A stretch of DNA of 64,000 bases from Paralichthys olivaceus. Taxonomy: Eukaryota > Chordata > Actinopteri > Pleuronectiformes > Paralichthyidae. This document shows positions 35,910-51,721 of the stretch, in pieces. The notes under the pieces were generated by a model. That model searched no databases. It was given only the letters and a program-made list of their open reading frames with translations, and was not told the DNA's origin. The translations under genes and the position numbers were made by a program. How positions within the stretch are numbered: position 1 is the stretch's first letter; every line of letters begins with the position of its first letter. The stretch covers positions 432,001 to 496,000 of the forward strand of contig NC_091116.1 of the NCBI RefSeq assembly GCF_024713975.1, given 5' to 3'.

Positions 35910-38900
35910 TTATGCTTTGGCACTGTTGCCGTTAGACAAAGGTTCTGCCTCTGAACTTACTCCCACGGGACTGAGCTCTGTGGCTGAGGCGTGATCGTTG
36001 GCCACGCCTCCTGCTCCGGGCTGGTTTCTATAGTGACGGATGATGACCACAGCAGCGCAGACAAAGTAGATGATGGTGAGAAGTACGAAGTAAACCGTGA
36101 ACACCAGGAACTGTGAGAGGAAAAGTGAATCTGATTATACAGATTCCATCGAACACTGACTGAGAGGACGAAGATCTAGGAGCGTTAGCGGGAAATTGCT
36201 TGAGGCCCCGAGGCGAGAAGGTTTGACCAAAATCACTGAGAAAGAACTACAACACACTGAGACATTACTAACTATGCAACAAACAATCAGTTAGAAGTAG
36301 TGTGAACATAATTACAACCTACCTGTAATATCTTAATACACTCAACAGCCAAGGCTCCATGTTGCCAGTGTTTGTGGAAAACACTTGTAGAATCTTCTAC
36401 ACTATTTAAAGACTGTTTTACCTGAGTGCGCACATCCATTGCCAGGCCCCTCTTGTCAGCAAATATGAAGCTGATGATGCTCTTCAGTATGGTCCCCAGG
36501 AAGGTGTTGATGCCAAACACCAGCGCACACAGCTCCTTGGTGAGAGACGAGGCTATCTGGTAGCTACGGGGAGAAGGCTTAATAAGTTACTTACTATACT
36601 TTACAGTTCATAGTATGAAAACCTTACGTGCATTTACAGCTCCCCGTGTATGTCAGGCTCAAAGGTGATCATGCAGGAATTTAAGGTGTAAATCACGGCA
36701 CCACTTCATTTGATGGATTCATGTAAAGTAGGTTTCTGTTTGAAAAGTTATGTTTTAACTTTTGTAATATTTTCGTCCATTTTTGAAGACAAAGGCAAAA
36801 TGAACAGACACCAGTGTGAGAAGAACCTTAAATGACAGAAACCATGTTTCAGAAGAATTTATTCGACGTGTACTTTTACGTCTCGGTTTGGTCCATGTCA
36901 CAATTAATAACATAGAGGCGGGCATAAAGTATAAAAATACTTTACTCACGTTGCAATAGGCACCAGGAACTGATAGAAGCCCCTGAAGAGGACGTACGCA
37001 GTGTAACACACCCAGATGTTGCCTGTGGTGCACATGAGGAGCATCAGACCCGCCTGCACTGCTGTGATGACACCGATGACCAGCTCCGACCACACGTTCC
37101 ATCGGATTTTCACATATCCTGCCACGAAGGACGTCACTGCACCTGCACAGATCACACGTCAGTCACGGCTCTGCAAACTGATAGATTCAGTGAAAATCTC
37201 ACTTTTGCACAGGTTAAATATTTCCTCCCACTGTCAAAGTCTAAATTGGGTTTAAAATCCTGCTTCATTAACTTGAATGTTTACATTTTTATCAGGATAT
37301 CTAAGAGTTGTCCACTGGTTTCAACGCTTCTGTCCACTCATCATTAACCTGCTATCAGATTTGGTTTTGCAACGTAATGTTACTGCTTGCACGACGTCCG
37401 TGGTATTTAGACAAGGAGCCACCTTTGTGCTTTACAGCTGGTTACTGTGCAAACAATGACGTTTAAACCTGATGCAATTACTTCAGAGTAAGAGCTTTAC
37501 AACCTCCTTAATGCATTATGTTGCACCACAAGATGATGAGCTACATAAGTGTGTTCTCTTTCTACACAAACAGGACCTGCAGGTTTTATGTGCACAATGT
37601 TTGGATCAACTGAAAGGCTAAATGTGTTTTCATGCTGAATTAAAGCAAAGAGAGGCAGCGTTGTTGTAAAATTCTATTTCATGTGTAAACTTTTCCTCCC
37701 TCATTCAACACCTAAGCCTGAAATTCCTTTATTGAGAAAATTGAGTTGGGAAGACACTTCCTGTCATTGCACTGCAGGGCTTTAGATATTTTGTTTCTGA
37801 GGATAAATGAGTCCCTTTTCTGTTTGTATAAATGAAGTGAGCTGGAGCTGCACACATATGAATAAAAGGCACCAACTGACACGACGTGAAACAGATTAGA
37901 CCTCAAAAGCACCATTCTAGTAAAAACTACATTCTGTAGCTCTAAAAATGTCTCACTCAGTAATGTCGAAGCTGCCTCCACTCCGCCGTTGTAAACGTTC
38001 TTGTTCTCAGTGGCGGTGTAGACTGTGTTCCACAGGACGTGGACGTTGAACAACACCAGGTAGTACCCTGTGGAGTTGAACACCCACCACAGGGACCACA
38101 GCCTCAGGTTCGGCTTCTTCACCAAGTTTCTCACCTCCAAAAGCATCTGCAGCAAGAAGGAATCCTTCCAGCGCGACCCAGAGCACGGAGGCACGGCAGA
38201 GGATGACTCACTCTCTTTTGGCTTTATTTTGTCCAGTTCAGATTTGGTGGCTCCCGACGCAGCCAGTTCCTTTTGCTCCTTATTCCGCAGTTGGTTAAAA
38301 AACAAGGAGCGTTTCGGCCACGGCAGGCACATCGACAGGAGCAGGCTAAAGCTGACGAAACCCAGTGATATGGCGCTGAGGGTGTAGAAGGTGATGTTGC
38401 CCAAAGACAAGCAGAGCTGGCCGAGCACCGAGCTAGTAAACACCCCTAAGAGGACAGCGGAGCGCGAGTATCCGGCCACTCGCTGGTAGAGGATGGGGCT
38501 GACCAGGGAGAAGATGTACGAGGAGTATGCCACGCGGCACGCCATAGTGATGCCGTAGAAGAACTCCATGAGCTGCATCTCGAGGAGAGAGGTGCAAAGG
38601 AGTAGAATGAGCCAAATGACCACCTGACTGATGCCCTGGATGACGAGGACAGGCTTGTAGCGCAGAAGATCCGTCAGGAGGAAGGCCGGCACCAGCACTG
38701 CCATGTAGGAGTATGTCAGCACAGGAATGATCTCATTGGTCACCTGGAGAGGACAGAAAATTTAGTTTAAAAAAAAATTTTAATATTTAGTCCAGTGCGT
38801 GGGATTGAAGAGGATCTTTGGCCTAATACTGAAGCAGTGGCAGTAATAATGTTGTGGCAGCAACGCAGAATATACTGGATGAATCGCTGAAACTCTGATT

Positions 38901-39969
38901 TTTATATAAATATGAAATAAATATTATTTACATCCCTAGTAAGAGCAGATCTATGTGTTTGTAACATTTCTGGCAACAGAATAATCAGATTTATGAGGTT
39001 TTGAGAGTAATCAGGCATTTAGACAACTTGATTAAAGGCAAAAATGCTCCTGTTAGTGTCAGTCACGGTCAAATCAGGAAAAAAAACCTGGCAATCAAAC
39101 TAACACACAAATCCTGAATCCTCCATTCTGTGATTCGAAGCCTTCGCAAAACCTGTTTCATTTACCCCGTTTGGAGGAATGTGACCTTGGACCTCAGTAA
39201 GATGGATCAGCTCACTTTCCACAGGGCACTCATTAATTTGACTGCGTAACGACAGCTCAGAGGAAAAGCTGGGGAAGTCTCAAAGTTCAGCTTTGAGTCT
39301 GCACTTTAACGACGTCTCTCTTTCATAACGGGCTGTATCAATGTTTACTTTATAGCATAAAGACACATTTTCAGGAGATTGCTTGAGTCAGACACATTCA
39401 TAACAAGAGGTAAAAAGCACTCGAATCTTGTCCACTTGTCCGCTCCTCTTCTTCATCCTGAGGTATGTGCATTCTTCCATTAGCTTGTTAGAAACGTCAT
39501 CAACCCTCCCACTTGTATTTCTGAACATATTCCTGTTTTTTTCTCACATGGGCTCACGCAAACATTTTTGAGGGCCTGGCAGGAAAAGTTCTGGATAATG
39601 TGCATTCTCACATTCAACACTGAAAGCACAAACACCAACACATTTTAGTCTGCGGACATAACTGACCTGTTTCCCGGTGAAGTTCTTTTCGGGGCTGAGC
39701 AGATATGGTGTGATGAAAGCCTCCCCTGGCCTTATTGAGGACATAAAACCATAGAAGCACAAAAATATCACGGCCCACTTCCACGTTCTGGGGTCCTGGG
39801 TTTCCACTGTGGGCGCATCAGAGGGAGCCGGGGCCTCGGAAGCAGAGACGACCATCTCCACATCCCTGTCTGGGAGTTCATCAGCAGTCTCAGATGCGAG
39901 CACTTTCAGGTCCATCTCTGTCTCTGTGTCTGATCTGCCCCCACTCTCTGCTGCGTCCTCTGCAACCAT
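35910..39969 (-). CDS. slc19a1: Reduced folate carrier SLC19A1
   Basis: Plasma-membrane anion exchanger importing reduced folates and antifolates; the human protein also imports cyclic dinucleotides. Exons in transcription order: 39969-39667, 38743-37957, 37142-36950, 36563-36422, 36110-35910; 541 aa (human 591). The acidic N-terminal tail of about 65 residues is longer than in human. The twelve-helix major-facilitator fold follows: FYGFMSSIRPGEAFITPYLL (TM1), an N-glycosylation sequon NFT in the first loop at the human N58 position, then VTNEIIPVLTYSYMAVLVP, QRVAGYSRSAVLLGVFTSS, a charged central loop, LRLWSLWWVFNSTGYYLV, and RGFYQFLVPIATYQIASSL. The C-tail is short. The close match to RFC (VAGYSR.AVLLGVFTSSVLGQL) makes SLC19A2 or SLC19A3 less likely. 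The ATG at 39969 is the first in-frame methionine. Confidence 0.94.
39440..39620. repeat. Diverged relative of the 35417-35819 element
   Basis: In slc19a1 intron 1 near the exon 1 donor. It shares the 'ctcttcttcatcctgaggtatgtgcattcttcca' order and a 'cacatgggctcac' segment with 35643-35730. Its ends are not clear. Confidence 0.5.
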
Positions 39970-41029
39970 TATATCAGCTGGCTGGTGGACCACACTGTGA
40001 TGCAGAGCGTAACTTGTTTTTGTCGTGTCAAATCAGCATGTGAGGACTCCTCCTCTTTAAAAAAAAACAAACTAAGAAAATGCAGAAAACTATCTGTTTG
40101 GGTTGGAATTGTCAATCAAGCTGCGGTTTCCCCTTCAACCCCTCTGGGTCTCTCCATGCCTGGGAGGACTGAAAATGTTTGACAGGTTGGTGACAAGCTA
40201 GTTAAAATGCTACATGCTGTTCATCGCATGTATCGGAGAGTGTTGACCTTTGCCTCAGTCCGCACGGTGACACTGTCTGGTCCTGTGGTGTCATTGTTAA
40301 CCTGGAAAGATAACAATGTTGTTAGTCAGACTATTCTGACACTGGGGAAACAAACTATAACACGCTGCTTTTACTTCGACAGGCCTGGAATCAACTGTGA
40401 CTGTCATTTTTAAAGTATACAAGTGTTAATAAAATAAAAAGCTCCCGGAGAGAATGCGTTGTTCGACCAAAGCTTAATTCACCTCACATTAAACTGAGAC
40501 TACTCTGATCGGTGACTTAAGAGAGAAAGGAAAAACAAAACTCATTTGGGCCTCAGACTCAAAGACAGTTTTTTTTCACTGCAAATTAATTGAAAGTGAA
40601 AATGAAACAATATCAGACTAGAGATGAAACATGAACCAGTGATTTACCAACATAATAATGAAGAATAACAGATAATGAAGGAATGACGGGAGGTTTAATG
40701 TGACACGTGTGACTGTGGGTTTAATAATAAGCCAGGGTCAGGCTGTTTCAATCAGACATGTTAACTCTAATTAAATAACTGTAACTTCATCAGACTGTTT
40801 ATTATTCTTCATTATATATATACTACAAGTTCACAGACACCCGCATACATGTACACACATATAAATATATATATATACTTCATAGTATGTTGTTGTAGTG
40901 GACATCATGGCCTCGGTTACGTGTCAGTCCTTCTGTAGCACGTTAGCATACCGGTGCTACACGTGCTAGCATGACAAGCTGAGGGCTAAACACGTTAGCT
41001 GCTAATGTGCTACACACTTTAACGCAGGA

Positions 41030-41350
41030 TTCGAGGCGGAGTTGCGAAGTTACGACAGTTCGCGACATGGCTAAAGCACCGTAGCTTCTGTTAGCAAACA
41101 TTCATGATGTAGCATTCAAAGCGAGGAACTGACGCTGTTCAAACTGTGAACGCGAACCCGTGCTCACATCGCGTGTTCACGCGTAGTCACTTATTTTAGA
41201 AAGCGCAATAACGTGGACGTTAACGTTACGTACCTCACGCGCTGCAGAGAGCGTCCCTCGACTGAGGGAAACATTTCCGAGGAGCGCGTGAAGGCACGCT
41301 TCAACACCGCGGTGCAGCCTGGGACATGAAGTTCCGCGGTAATAACTTGA
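41030..41350 (-). promoter_or_regulatory. slc19a1: slc19a1 CpG-rich promoter and leader exon
   Basis: A CpG-dense block contains a candidate noncoding first exon ending at a consensus donor (GTGAG|gtacgt, left edge 41234). It lies 1.27 kb upstream of the start-codon exon. A CTCF-like core sits close by at 41498-41509. The transcription start is inferred to lie near 41300. Confidence 0.5.
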
Positions 41351-42025
41351 AACACGCTTCATATGGAACGATATGAAGCGATTACACATGTTTCATTGTT
41401 TAATCTGAGATTCTTTATTAAAGACGAACAATTTAAAGAAGATTGTTCCGATTTTATTTCTCCTGTTTGTTTTGCAAATGGTTTGTGTTGCATGCTCGCC
41501 ACCTGCTGGACAAACAGTGTTATAAAGGGGTTCCTGCCTTCTCCATAATAAGATAATAATAATAATATGAACATACGGATATGTTTATATGTATTTTCTA
41601 TTATTGTATATACTATAATCTCAGTAATGCTATGCTACAACATACAAATTATTTATAATGGAAATATATAGGGAAGGTGAAGGTGAAACTGTTGCATCAC
41701 AGAAAATAAACAATTTAAAAAATTTTTTAATTAAAAATTAAAGATTTGAACCTTCAAGTGCCAAGTCCAATAGTGTCTCCACTTCTCTATTGGAGATCGA
41801 CCTCATTTCTTCTAACAGATGTTCTATTTGTCTTTTTCATTTGTAACATGTTGTGGATACAAAATTGCTCCAGAATGGATTTGGACCAAGGACCGTTCTG
41901 GTTTGAACCTATGTCCTTAGAACTGCCAGGCAGTCTCCTTATGGAGTGAACTACTTACTCAGACACTTGGACAGTACTTCCAGTATCTTTGACTGTTTGC
42001 ATTGGGTAATGTACGTCAAAACTAA

Positions 42026-42066
42026 GGTGAGATGAGGAGCATTCAGCTGCAACTTCACTTCTAGAT
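42026..42066 (-). repeat. Dispersed repeat, copy 2
   Basis: Exact 41-bp reverse-complement match to 28049-28089. The neighbouring sequence is too diverged to define full element ends. Confidence 0.65.
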
Positions 42067-42223
42067 ATTCAGCCTCTCTTTAGTTGGAGTCTCCTGTTTC
42101 TGATGCATACTGATGGGTTCTAGCTTTGCAGTTTTCATCTCTGATAAATGCTTTGAGATTTTAACCATGGCCAAATCATTCTCTTTGATTGCACTGACAA
42201 ATGCCTGCAGCCTTGTTTTCTCG

Positions 42224-42478
42224 TCATCCAGTAATCAACTGCTTGTCATTCTTCGGGCAATGCAGTTCATGTAACTCTTTCTCTTGTTTTGTATAGACGT
42301 TATCCTTGGCAAAGAGCTCATTTAATTCCAACTGAAGCAATTTTATCTGTGATTGTAAATTGTCATTTTCATCTTGACAGATCCTGCAGGCGGTTTCCAA
42401 CTGGTCTGGAGTCTGCTGTTGCTGATGCGCACAAGTGGTTTCCAACTTGACACGAGTCTGCTGTTGCTGCTGCCTTTT
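42224..42478 (-). pseudogene. Orphan coiled-coil reading frame, likely remnant exon
   Basis: A minus-strand frame of about 85 codons has no ATG and no clear promoter. It starts with a glutamine run (KRQQQQQTRVKLETTC), repeats the same unit (HQQQQTPDQLETAC), then runs into a heptad-like coiled coil (NLQSQIKLLQLELNELFAK). The tandem unit of about 45 bp (about 42395-42470) is visible at DNA level. I recognise no gene. It may be a decayed exon, or an exon of a gene not otherwise seen here. Confidence 0.3.
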
Positions 42479-42785
42479 TAAGCATGAGGCTCAATCAGCT
42501 AACAGCTCTCATCTGCGCTGACTGATCCTCTGTGGTGCAGGTTCTCTCCCAGCCCTTTCAGCTCCACAATTATGTTATCACAACATCCAAAGTTTGAAAA
42601 TAAAAAAGTAATAACTGTTGTCAGTCAATTTCTTGTTTAACATTATTTATTGAGTGTTTATCTTTTTACAAATACATGTAACAATGAAATACAAATGTGT
42701 ACACTTAGATGTACAGTAAATCCCATCGCAGACTTAGCATGCTCCCTCAGGCTGATGTGTTGATTGAAAGTTGAATGCTAGAACC

Positions 42786-42853
42786 GCCAATGGGTAAAAT
42801 GTACCTGCGGCTGTATTTTGATAAACAGCCGCAGGTACATTTTACCCATTGGC
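42786..42853. repeat. Perfect 29-bp palindrome with 10-bp loop
   Basis: Arms at 42786-42814 and 42825-42853 are exact reverse complements, each spanning CAATGGGTAAAATGTACC. The loop is ATTTTGATAA. It lies within or just past the smim11 3' UTR. Any transcript would fold into a very stable hairpin. Confidence 0.95.
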
Positions 42854-43249
42854 ATTTTATGTACATAACTATGATTTAATAAAATAAATAATAAGTCCCC
42901 CAAATTTGGTCTGACTGTTTCTTCTAATCAGAGTTATTACTCAAATAACTCACACTTCAAATACCATCAACTACTCCAAAAAACTGTATTTCTAACATGA
43001 TATGAATAATGAATTGATTGAATATATGATTATCATCAATATTGGTGCATCGCAAAGTCTGGGTCTGTGTCTGGAGTAAATGACAAGTTGATGCTGATGC
43101 TTGTGTTTTACATTTAGGTCGATTTCTTTCACTGGGGTCATGTTTATGGAAAATAAATGAATAAATAAAAGTATCCTCTCCGTCTCATTGCAGATTCCAC
43201 AGTAATCTGCAGTCATTTTATCTTATTAAAATATGGTTATGTATAAAAC

Positions 43250-43386
43250 TGACGTGGTGATCTGTCCCAGTACTGGAACCTCGAACAACTTCTTGAAGCA
43301 CAGAAAAGCCCATCTACTGCCAACAGTCAGGCGTCTGGCTCATTCTGGAGAAGATGATTCAATACTCTGGTTGGTACAAGGTTTCC
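43250..43386 (-). other. smim11: smim11 3' UTR exon (left end unknown)
   Basis: Begins after a pyrimidine-rich acceptor on the minus strand at 43386 and has no open frame of note. Where the transcript ends is unclear; a minus-strand AATAAA lies near 42646, beyond the palindrome. Confidence 0.45.
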
Positions 43387-43701
43387 CTGGAGAAGAGAAG
43401 GAAAAAGAGTGAGATGGATCACAATCAATAATTTGTTAACACAACTTGTCCACTATGGGTCTATAAGCTTCCTACTGTATATTACATAAACAAAGTATAT
43501 ATATAGTATAAGAAATTCATTAATATTCAACAAAGTGCCAGTGTCTCATGGCCTGGACAATGTGTAGTGTCTAGCGTCGTCTAGTGTTTTTGAAATCGCT
43601 GCAAAGGCTGATGGAAGCATCCATGAGGCCACAGTAATTTAACTGATCTTTTTGACCAGATAACGTGCCGTACCTGTTTTTCAGCAGCTTCTCTCCTCTG
43701 C

Positions 43702-44531
43702 TCAGTCTTCCTTCAAGTTGTCTAAGAGCTCCTGCGTCCGTTGGGCCAGCTTACTTTTCTCCGCCTGTTCCCTTTTCATGGCCGCCTCGACTTTCTTGTT
43801 TTGGTAGATCTTCACCCCAGCGAACCCCAAACACAGCAGCAGTGTTTTCAGGGCAAGGATGTAGAGAAGGACGGGGACATTGTTCAAAACCTGGAGAAGG
43901 ACAGAGAGAGGTCATGTCTGAGGTGGAAATTATTACAAAGTCGCAGAGGAAATGCATCTCCGGTGGACACAGAGCTGCTTTGATTGAGGCGAACCCACAG
44001 TAAATAGACCATCCCCGGAAAACAAGAGTGTGTGGGAATGAAAGAAGGGGAAAGAGAGCTCTGGAACCCTGGACATGTTGCTCCCCCTCCCTTGTTATCC
44101 ACCAGAGGCCTCAGCTGTCTGTGGGGGGGATAATTTGGTAACAGGCACGGGGGGGTGTGTGAGTTGGGGAGGCAGCTGCACACCATGTGACAACACACTC
44201 TTTAATTCGGCTTAGGTATTTTCTTACAAGTGGCTTTTATTTCTATACATGTTTCCACTTTCCTCTCTCCCTGGTCAGTCTTTCAACTTTTCCAAAGCTA
44301 CTCAAACATAACTTCACTCAACATGACGGTAAACAGTAAACATGACGCGACAAGACAGCGTGCTCAGCGGGAGCACCGTTAGCGTCATGCTAGCGGGCTA
44401 AAAACAAACACACCGAGCTAAAATTCAAATCAATCCCGAACCCTACATGTACAGCGAGGACGACACATTCACAATCATCCTTTAAAGACAATAAACGTGG
44501 ATTTCAAAGTACTTACGTTCCAGTTGATCAT
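43702..44531 (-). CDS. smim11: Small integral membrane protein 11
   Basis: Single-pass membrane microprotein of unknown biochemical role. Two coding exons, 44531-44517 (MINWN) and 43890-43702, give 67 aa (human about 58). Residues about 10-33 (VPVLLYILALKTLLLCLGFA) form the membrane helix. GVKIYQNKKVE then gives a positive-inside flank, and a charged helical tail ends NLKED. The match to human SMIM11 (LLLYILA.KT..LCL.FAGVK.YQ) is strong over the helix. A third, noncoding exon probably follows: donor at 43674 (AACAG|gtacgg) and a strong acceptor (cttctcttctccag) with exon start at 43386. The donor is only 27 nt past the stop, too close to trigger nonsense-mediated decay. Confidence 0.92.
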
Positions 44532-44770
44532 TTTGTCGTCGGCAGCGTTGACTTCAGCTTTAGTACTTTTAACTTTCGCTCTCGAAGTTAGCCAGAGCTG
44601 CTTTAATACTCCTCTGGAGAAGGCGGGGCTTGTGCTTTAGAGGCCAATCAACACGCGATATCTGTTGGACGTCACCTGTGTTGCTTTCACGTACCCACGG
44701 AGAAAACACACACGCAGATGGAAACGTTTCCGGTTATAGCTGACGACAGAGCTCGGGGTGCGTCTCAACC
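44532..44770 (-). promoter_or_regulatory. smim11: smim11 promoter region
   Basis: Sequence immediately upstream of the start-codon exon has raised CpG content, a CCAAT motif on the plus strand near 44651 and an ETS-like TTCCGG near 44729. The 5' UTR appears short and unspliced. Confidence 0.4.
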
Positions 44771-45094
44771 ACTGCAGTACTAACACAGAAACAATCGAGC
44801 TGTTTTCATTATATATTTATTACATTTTTTTAGTTTTTTAATTTACTAGTCATGTCCACATATTCATGCCGAGAATTGAACGCATCATTACTCTTCACGT
44901 AATGACGACGTGTGGCTGAATGTTGAATCTTTATTTTAGCCACAATATAAAAATAAGATTATCCAAGGTTTGGCGTCGCTTTAGATTTAATTGCTGTGGC
45001 TGAATCTGTTGGCTTTGTGCAATTAAAAGTGTTGATGACGAAGTTATCGTGTAGAGTGATTTAAAAAAGATCAATTTCACATGTCGATTTCACT

Positions 45095-45176
45095 GTCACG
45101 GTGGCCGAGAGGTTAAGGCGTTGGACTCGAAATCCAATGGGGTTTCCCCGCACAGGTTCGAATCCTGTTCGTGACG
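45095..45176 (+). tRNA. tRNA-Ser (CGA)
   Basis: An 82-nt class II tRNA. The acceptor stem pairs GTCACGG with TCGTGAC (one G-T wobble) and the discriminator base is G. The A box is TGGCCGAGAGG and the B box GGTTCGAATCC. The anticodon loop CTCGAAA places CGA at 45128-45130. The long serine variable arm TGGGGTTTCCCCGCA is intact. A T-rich pol III terminator follows at about 45180-45189. Close to vertebrate tRNA-Ser-CGA, with no disrupting change seen. Confidence 0.95.
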
Positions 45177-45189
45177 AAATTTTCTTTTT

Positions 45190-46298
45190 GTTGTTGCAAA
45201 TATATTAAAAGAATACATGTCATTGTGACCAGGATCCAAACCACTGCTCATGCCACAGTTTAAAAAGCAGCAAAACTACTTAAAGTGTCTTAAAACCTCT
45301 GCAGACTGCCGTATGTCAACTTCCCTCAGTCACTGAAGCTGATGTGTGACAAGAAATGTTATTCTTTTGTTTGTCTCATTAAAATCAGGATTTAGCAGGT
45401 AGTTGTCAGTATTTGTGTTGCATTGTTAGGCGTTGTTAGGAATTGAATAGCATTCACAATATTAGGATCGGTTAATGCAGCTATTGTTGCCATGCACCAC
45501 AGCTTTAATTACCAAGGGGACGTCACATGCAGCAGTTTGCAGTGCGTCTAGATTCTTTAAGTGGGGAGACTTTAAAAATAATGACATAGTCATTAAAAAA
45601 ACATTTTTGGTGTCACCATCATTTATCTGTGTCTTCGTGGGATCCTGCACTGACTCCGTGATGCTGAGATGTTGTTCTTTATCTCAACTTTTTAAATCTG
45701 GACGCACGTCTGGGTTTGTTTTCATGCTGCAAAATTAATATTTATACAATCAGACGCCTCCTGATGATATTGTACGATGGATGGAAGTACCCGAAAGGGT
45801 ATTTTTAGTAAACGCCCCAACGACTGTTTCTTTAATATGTGTTTAATTAGTAAACGTCCATATTTCCACAGGTGACAAAATAAATATGTATAATACATGG
45901 AAACCCTAGAAAGTAAAGAAAACATATGAGTGGACACTTAAATGAAATTTACTGTAACAAATGTCCAACCATTTAAATATAAGATATTGAACTCACAGTT
46001 CAACCAGAGGCTTCGTATTGATTTGTGTTGTGTTATTAAAATAAGATTGTCAAACACAGTGAATATAAACACACATCAACGCAAAGCTACAACAAGAGCT
46101 GATAGAAGAGATCAGCACATTTTGGGATTAACAAACCCCCAGATAGGCTCATGTATAACATCATAACAGAGGTGGACAATATGACTGGATATAGTTTCTT
46201 TTTCATCCAACACATGCACCTTTCTGCTAAAAAACCCAGGCTCGTGCAGCAGATGTGTATCAGCCCGCAGCTGAAACTAGTCCCAAACAGATGCACTT
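45190..46298. other. Noncoding, nothing recognised
   Basis: AT-rich sequence between the tRNA and the likely gpr180 3' end. The open frames lack support. Confidence 0.5.
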
Positions 46299-46304
46299 TT
46301 TATT
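46299..46304 (-). promoter_or_regulatory. gpr180: Candidate gpr180 poly(A) signal
   Basis: AATAAA on the minus strand about 680 bases past the gpr180 stop codon. Confidence 0.4.
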
Positions 46305-46983
46305 CCTGTGTGAGTGAAATTAAATAAAACTACAAGTGAGTCCTTTTTAAAAGATGTAGATGTTATGGTACGGACCAACGGGTTTTTGTTGGAGAGCCAC
46401 ACTTTCCCAACGTAGGAATGACAGAAATAAATGAGCTGCATTTACAGACAATAAGAAAAATATAAAACAAACTAAACGTTTTCTTTGTGTCTTTCTTAAA
46501 TGTGTGTTAAACTCTTTGGATGTGAGTTGAGTTTAATGACCAGGACGAGTGATGAGTCTCATGAGCATGTGATCTCAGCCTGTGTCCTTCAGGTGTCCGT
46601 CACAGTCACGATCAAATTCATTCTTGACTTGTTAAAATCTCGAGGACTCATCTTCCTCCTTTCCTTTAAAGTTGTACAGTGGCTGTTGGGTAGGACGTCC
46701 TGTACTGTAGCGGAGAGCACAAGTGGTGGAGATAACGTTTCCTCCTGCTCAGCAATGTCTAAAATCATCTGTAACTAGAGGAAGGGTGTTGCTGTGATGT
46801 CCTCTAACCCGTGCTATGGTTTCCTGGTCATTTCTTCACCAGTCGCCATGGTTATTCCGCCTGGAATCAGTTCACAGCAAAGGAGAACAGCGGTGTCGCA
46901 GCATGCTTGCATCACAGTGTTTGGGAAGTTTACCCCTGGGAAGCCCTGGTCTCACAGCGTGTTCCAACTCCCCTCTGATTGGC

Positions 46984-50948
<3,965 letters not shown>

Positions 50949-51721
50949 CCGTCCCGCGTCTCCCCGCAAACAGCGTTCACGCAACAATCAACTGAATGAG
51001 CCACGAAGCCAGAGGAGGACCCGCCGCGTCAAGCTGCACCAGGGAACCCAGTCAGGACCGGAAGTTAAGTGTTTCCGCTCTCAAATAAAAGCTTCGCGTG
51101 TGTGTATATTTGTTGTTAGGATCCATAAATGACAGAAAAACACCAAGGAGATGTAAAATGAAAGATAACCACATGTTTCCTAAACGTTTACTCTGCATGT
51201 AACAACACAGACTGTATGTAAATAAATAAAATTGCGATGTTTTTTAAAACCAAACATCAGTAGATAAAAGCTACTGTTCACCAATGTATGTGTTTAAATA
51301 GTTATATGTGACGTTATTAAAAGAATAACGCGTGTAAACATGTCTGGTCAATGGCTGCATACTCTTATTTTGAAACCATATCCGGTTGCCTTGCCCGGTC
51401 GGCATTGTTGACAAACTTGAGTGGTTTGACTGAGACCCAATACGTCACACGGGACGACCAATCGGAGAGCAGGAAGCGGTCTGCCCCGCCCCGACACGTA
51501 TTCAACGTGTCAACACTGCCGTAAAGGAGGCCAACGACTGTCGCAAAACGACGCATCGTCAGTGCGGAAGCAAACAGAGGATCAGTGTGACCTGTCAGGT
51601 AGAGAGGAGGAGGAGGAGGAGGAGGAGGAAGAGGGGGAAGCAGTGAAGAAGAGGAGGAAACAGTGAAGAAGAGGAGGAAACAGTGAAGATGAGGTTATTT
51701 TATCAGTGTGTGTAGGAAAAG
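50949..51721. promoter_or_regulatory. Bidirectional promoter gpr180/tgds
   Basis: 773 bases separate the two start codons. The block is CpG-rich at both ends. It carries an ETS motif ACCGGAAGT (51057-51065), a CRE-like TACGTCAC (51441-51448), CCAAT (51458-51462) and a GC box GCCCCGCCCCG (51483-51493), as expected of a TATA-less housekeeping bidirectional promoter. The same gene pair is adjacent in mammals. Confidence 0.7.
51605..51695 (+). repeat. GAG-rich tract and 21-bp tandem repeat in tgds leader
   Basis: A (GAG)n run at about 51606-51630 is followed by two and a half copies of a 21-bp unit, GAAGAGGAGGAAACAGT plus 4, just upstream of the tgds start codon. Confidence 0.8.

Noticed and set aside
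37712-37957. Continuation of the slc19a1 exon 2 frame to a stop at 37712
   Set aside because: The open frame past 37957 is intron read-through. The consensus donor CTGA|gtgaga and continuation with SAVTSFVAGYVKIRW at 37142 match the family exactly.
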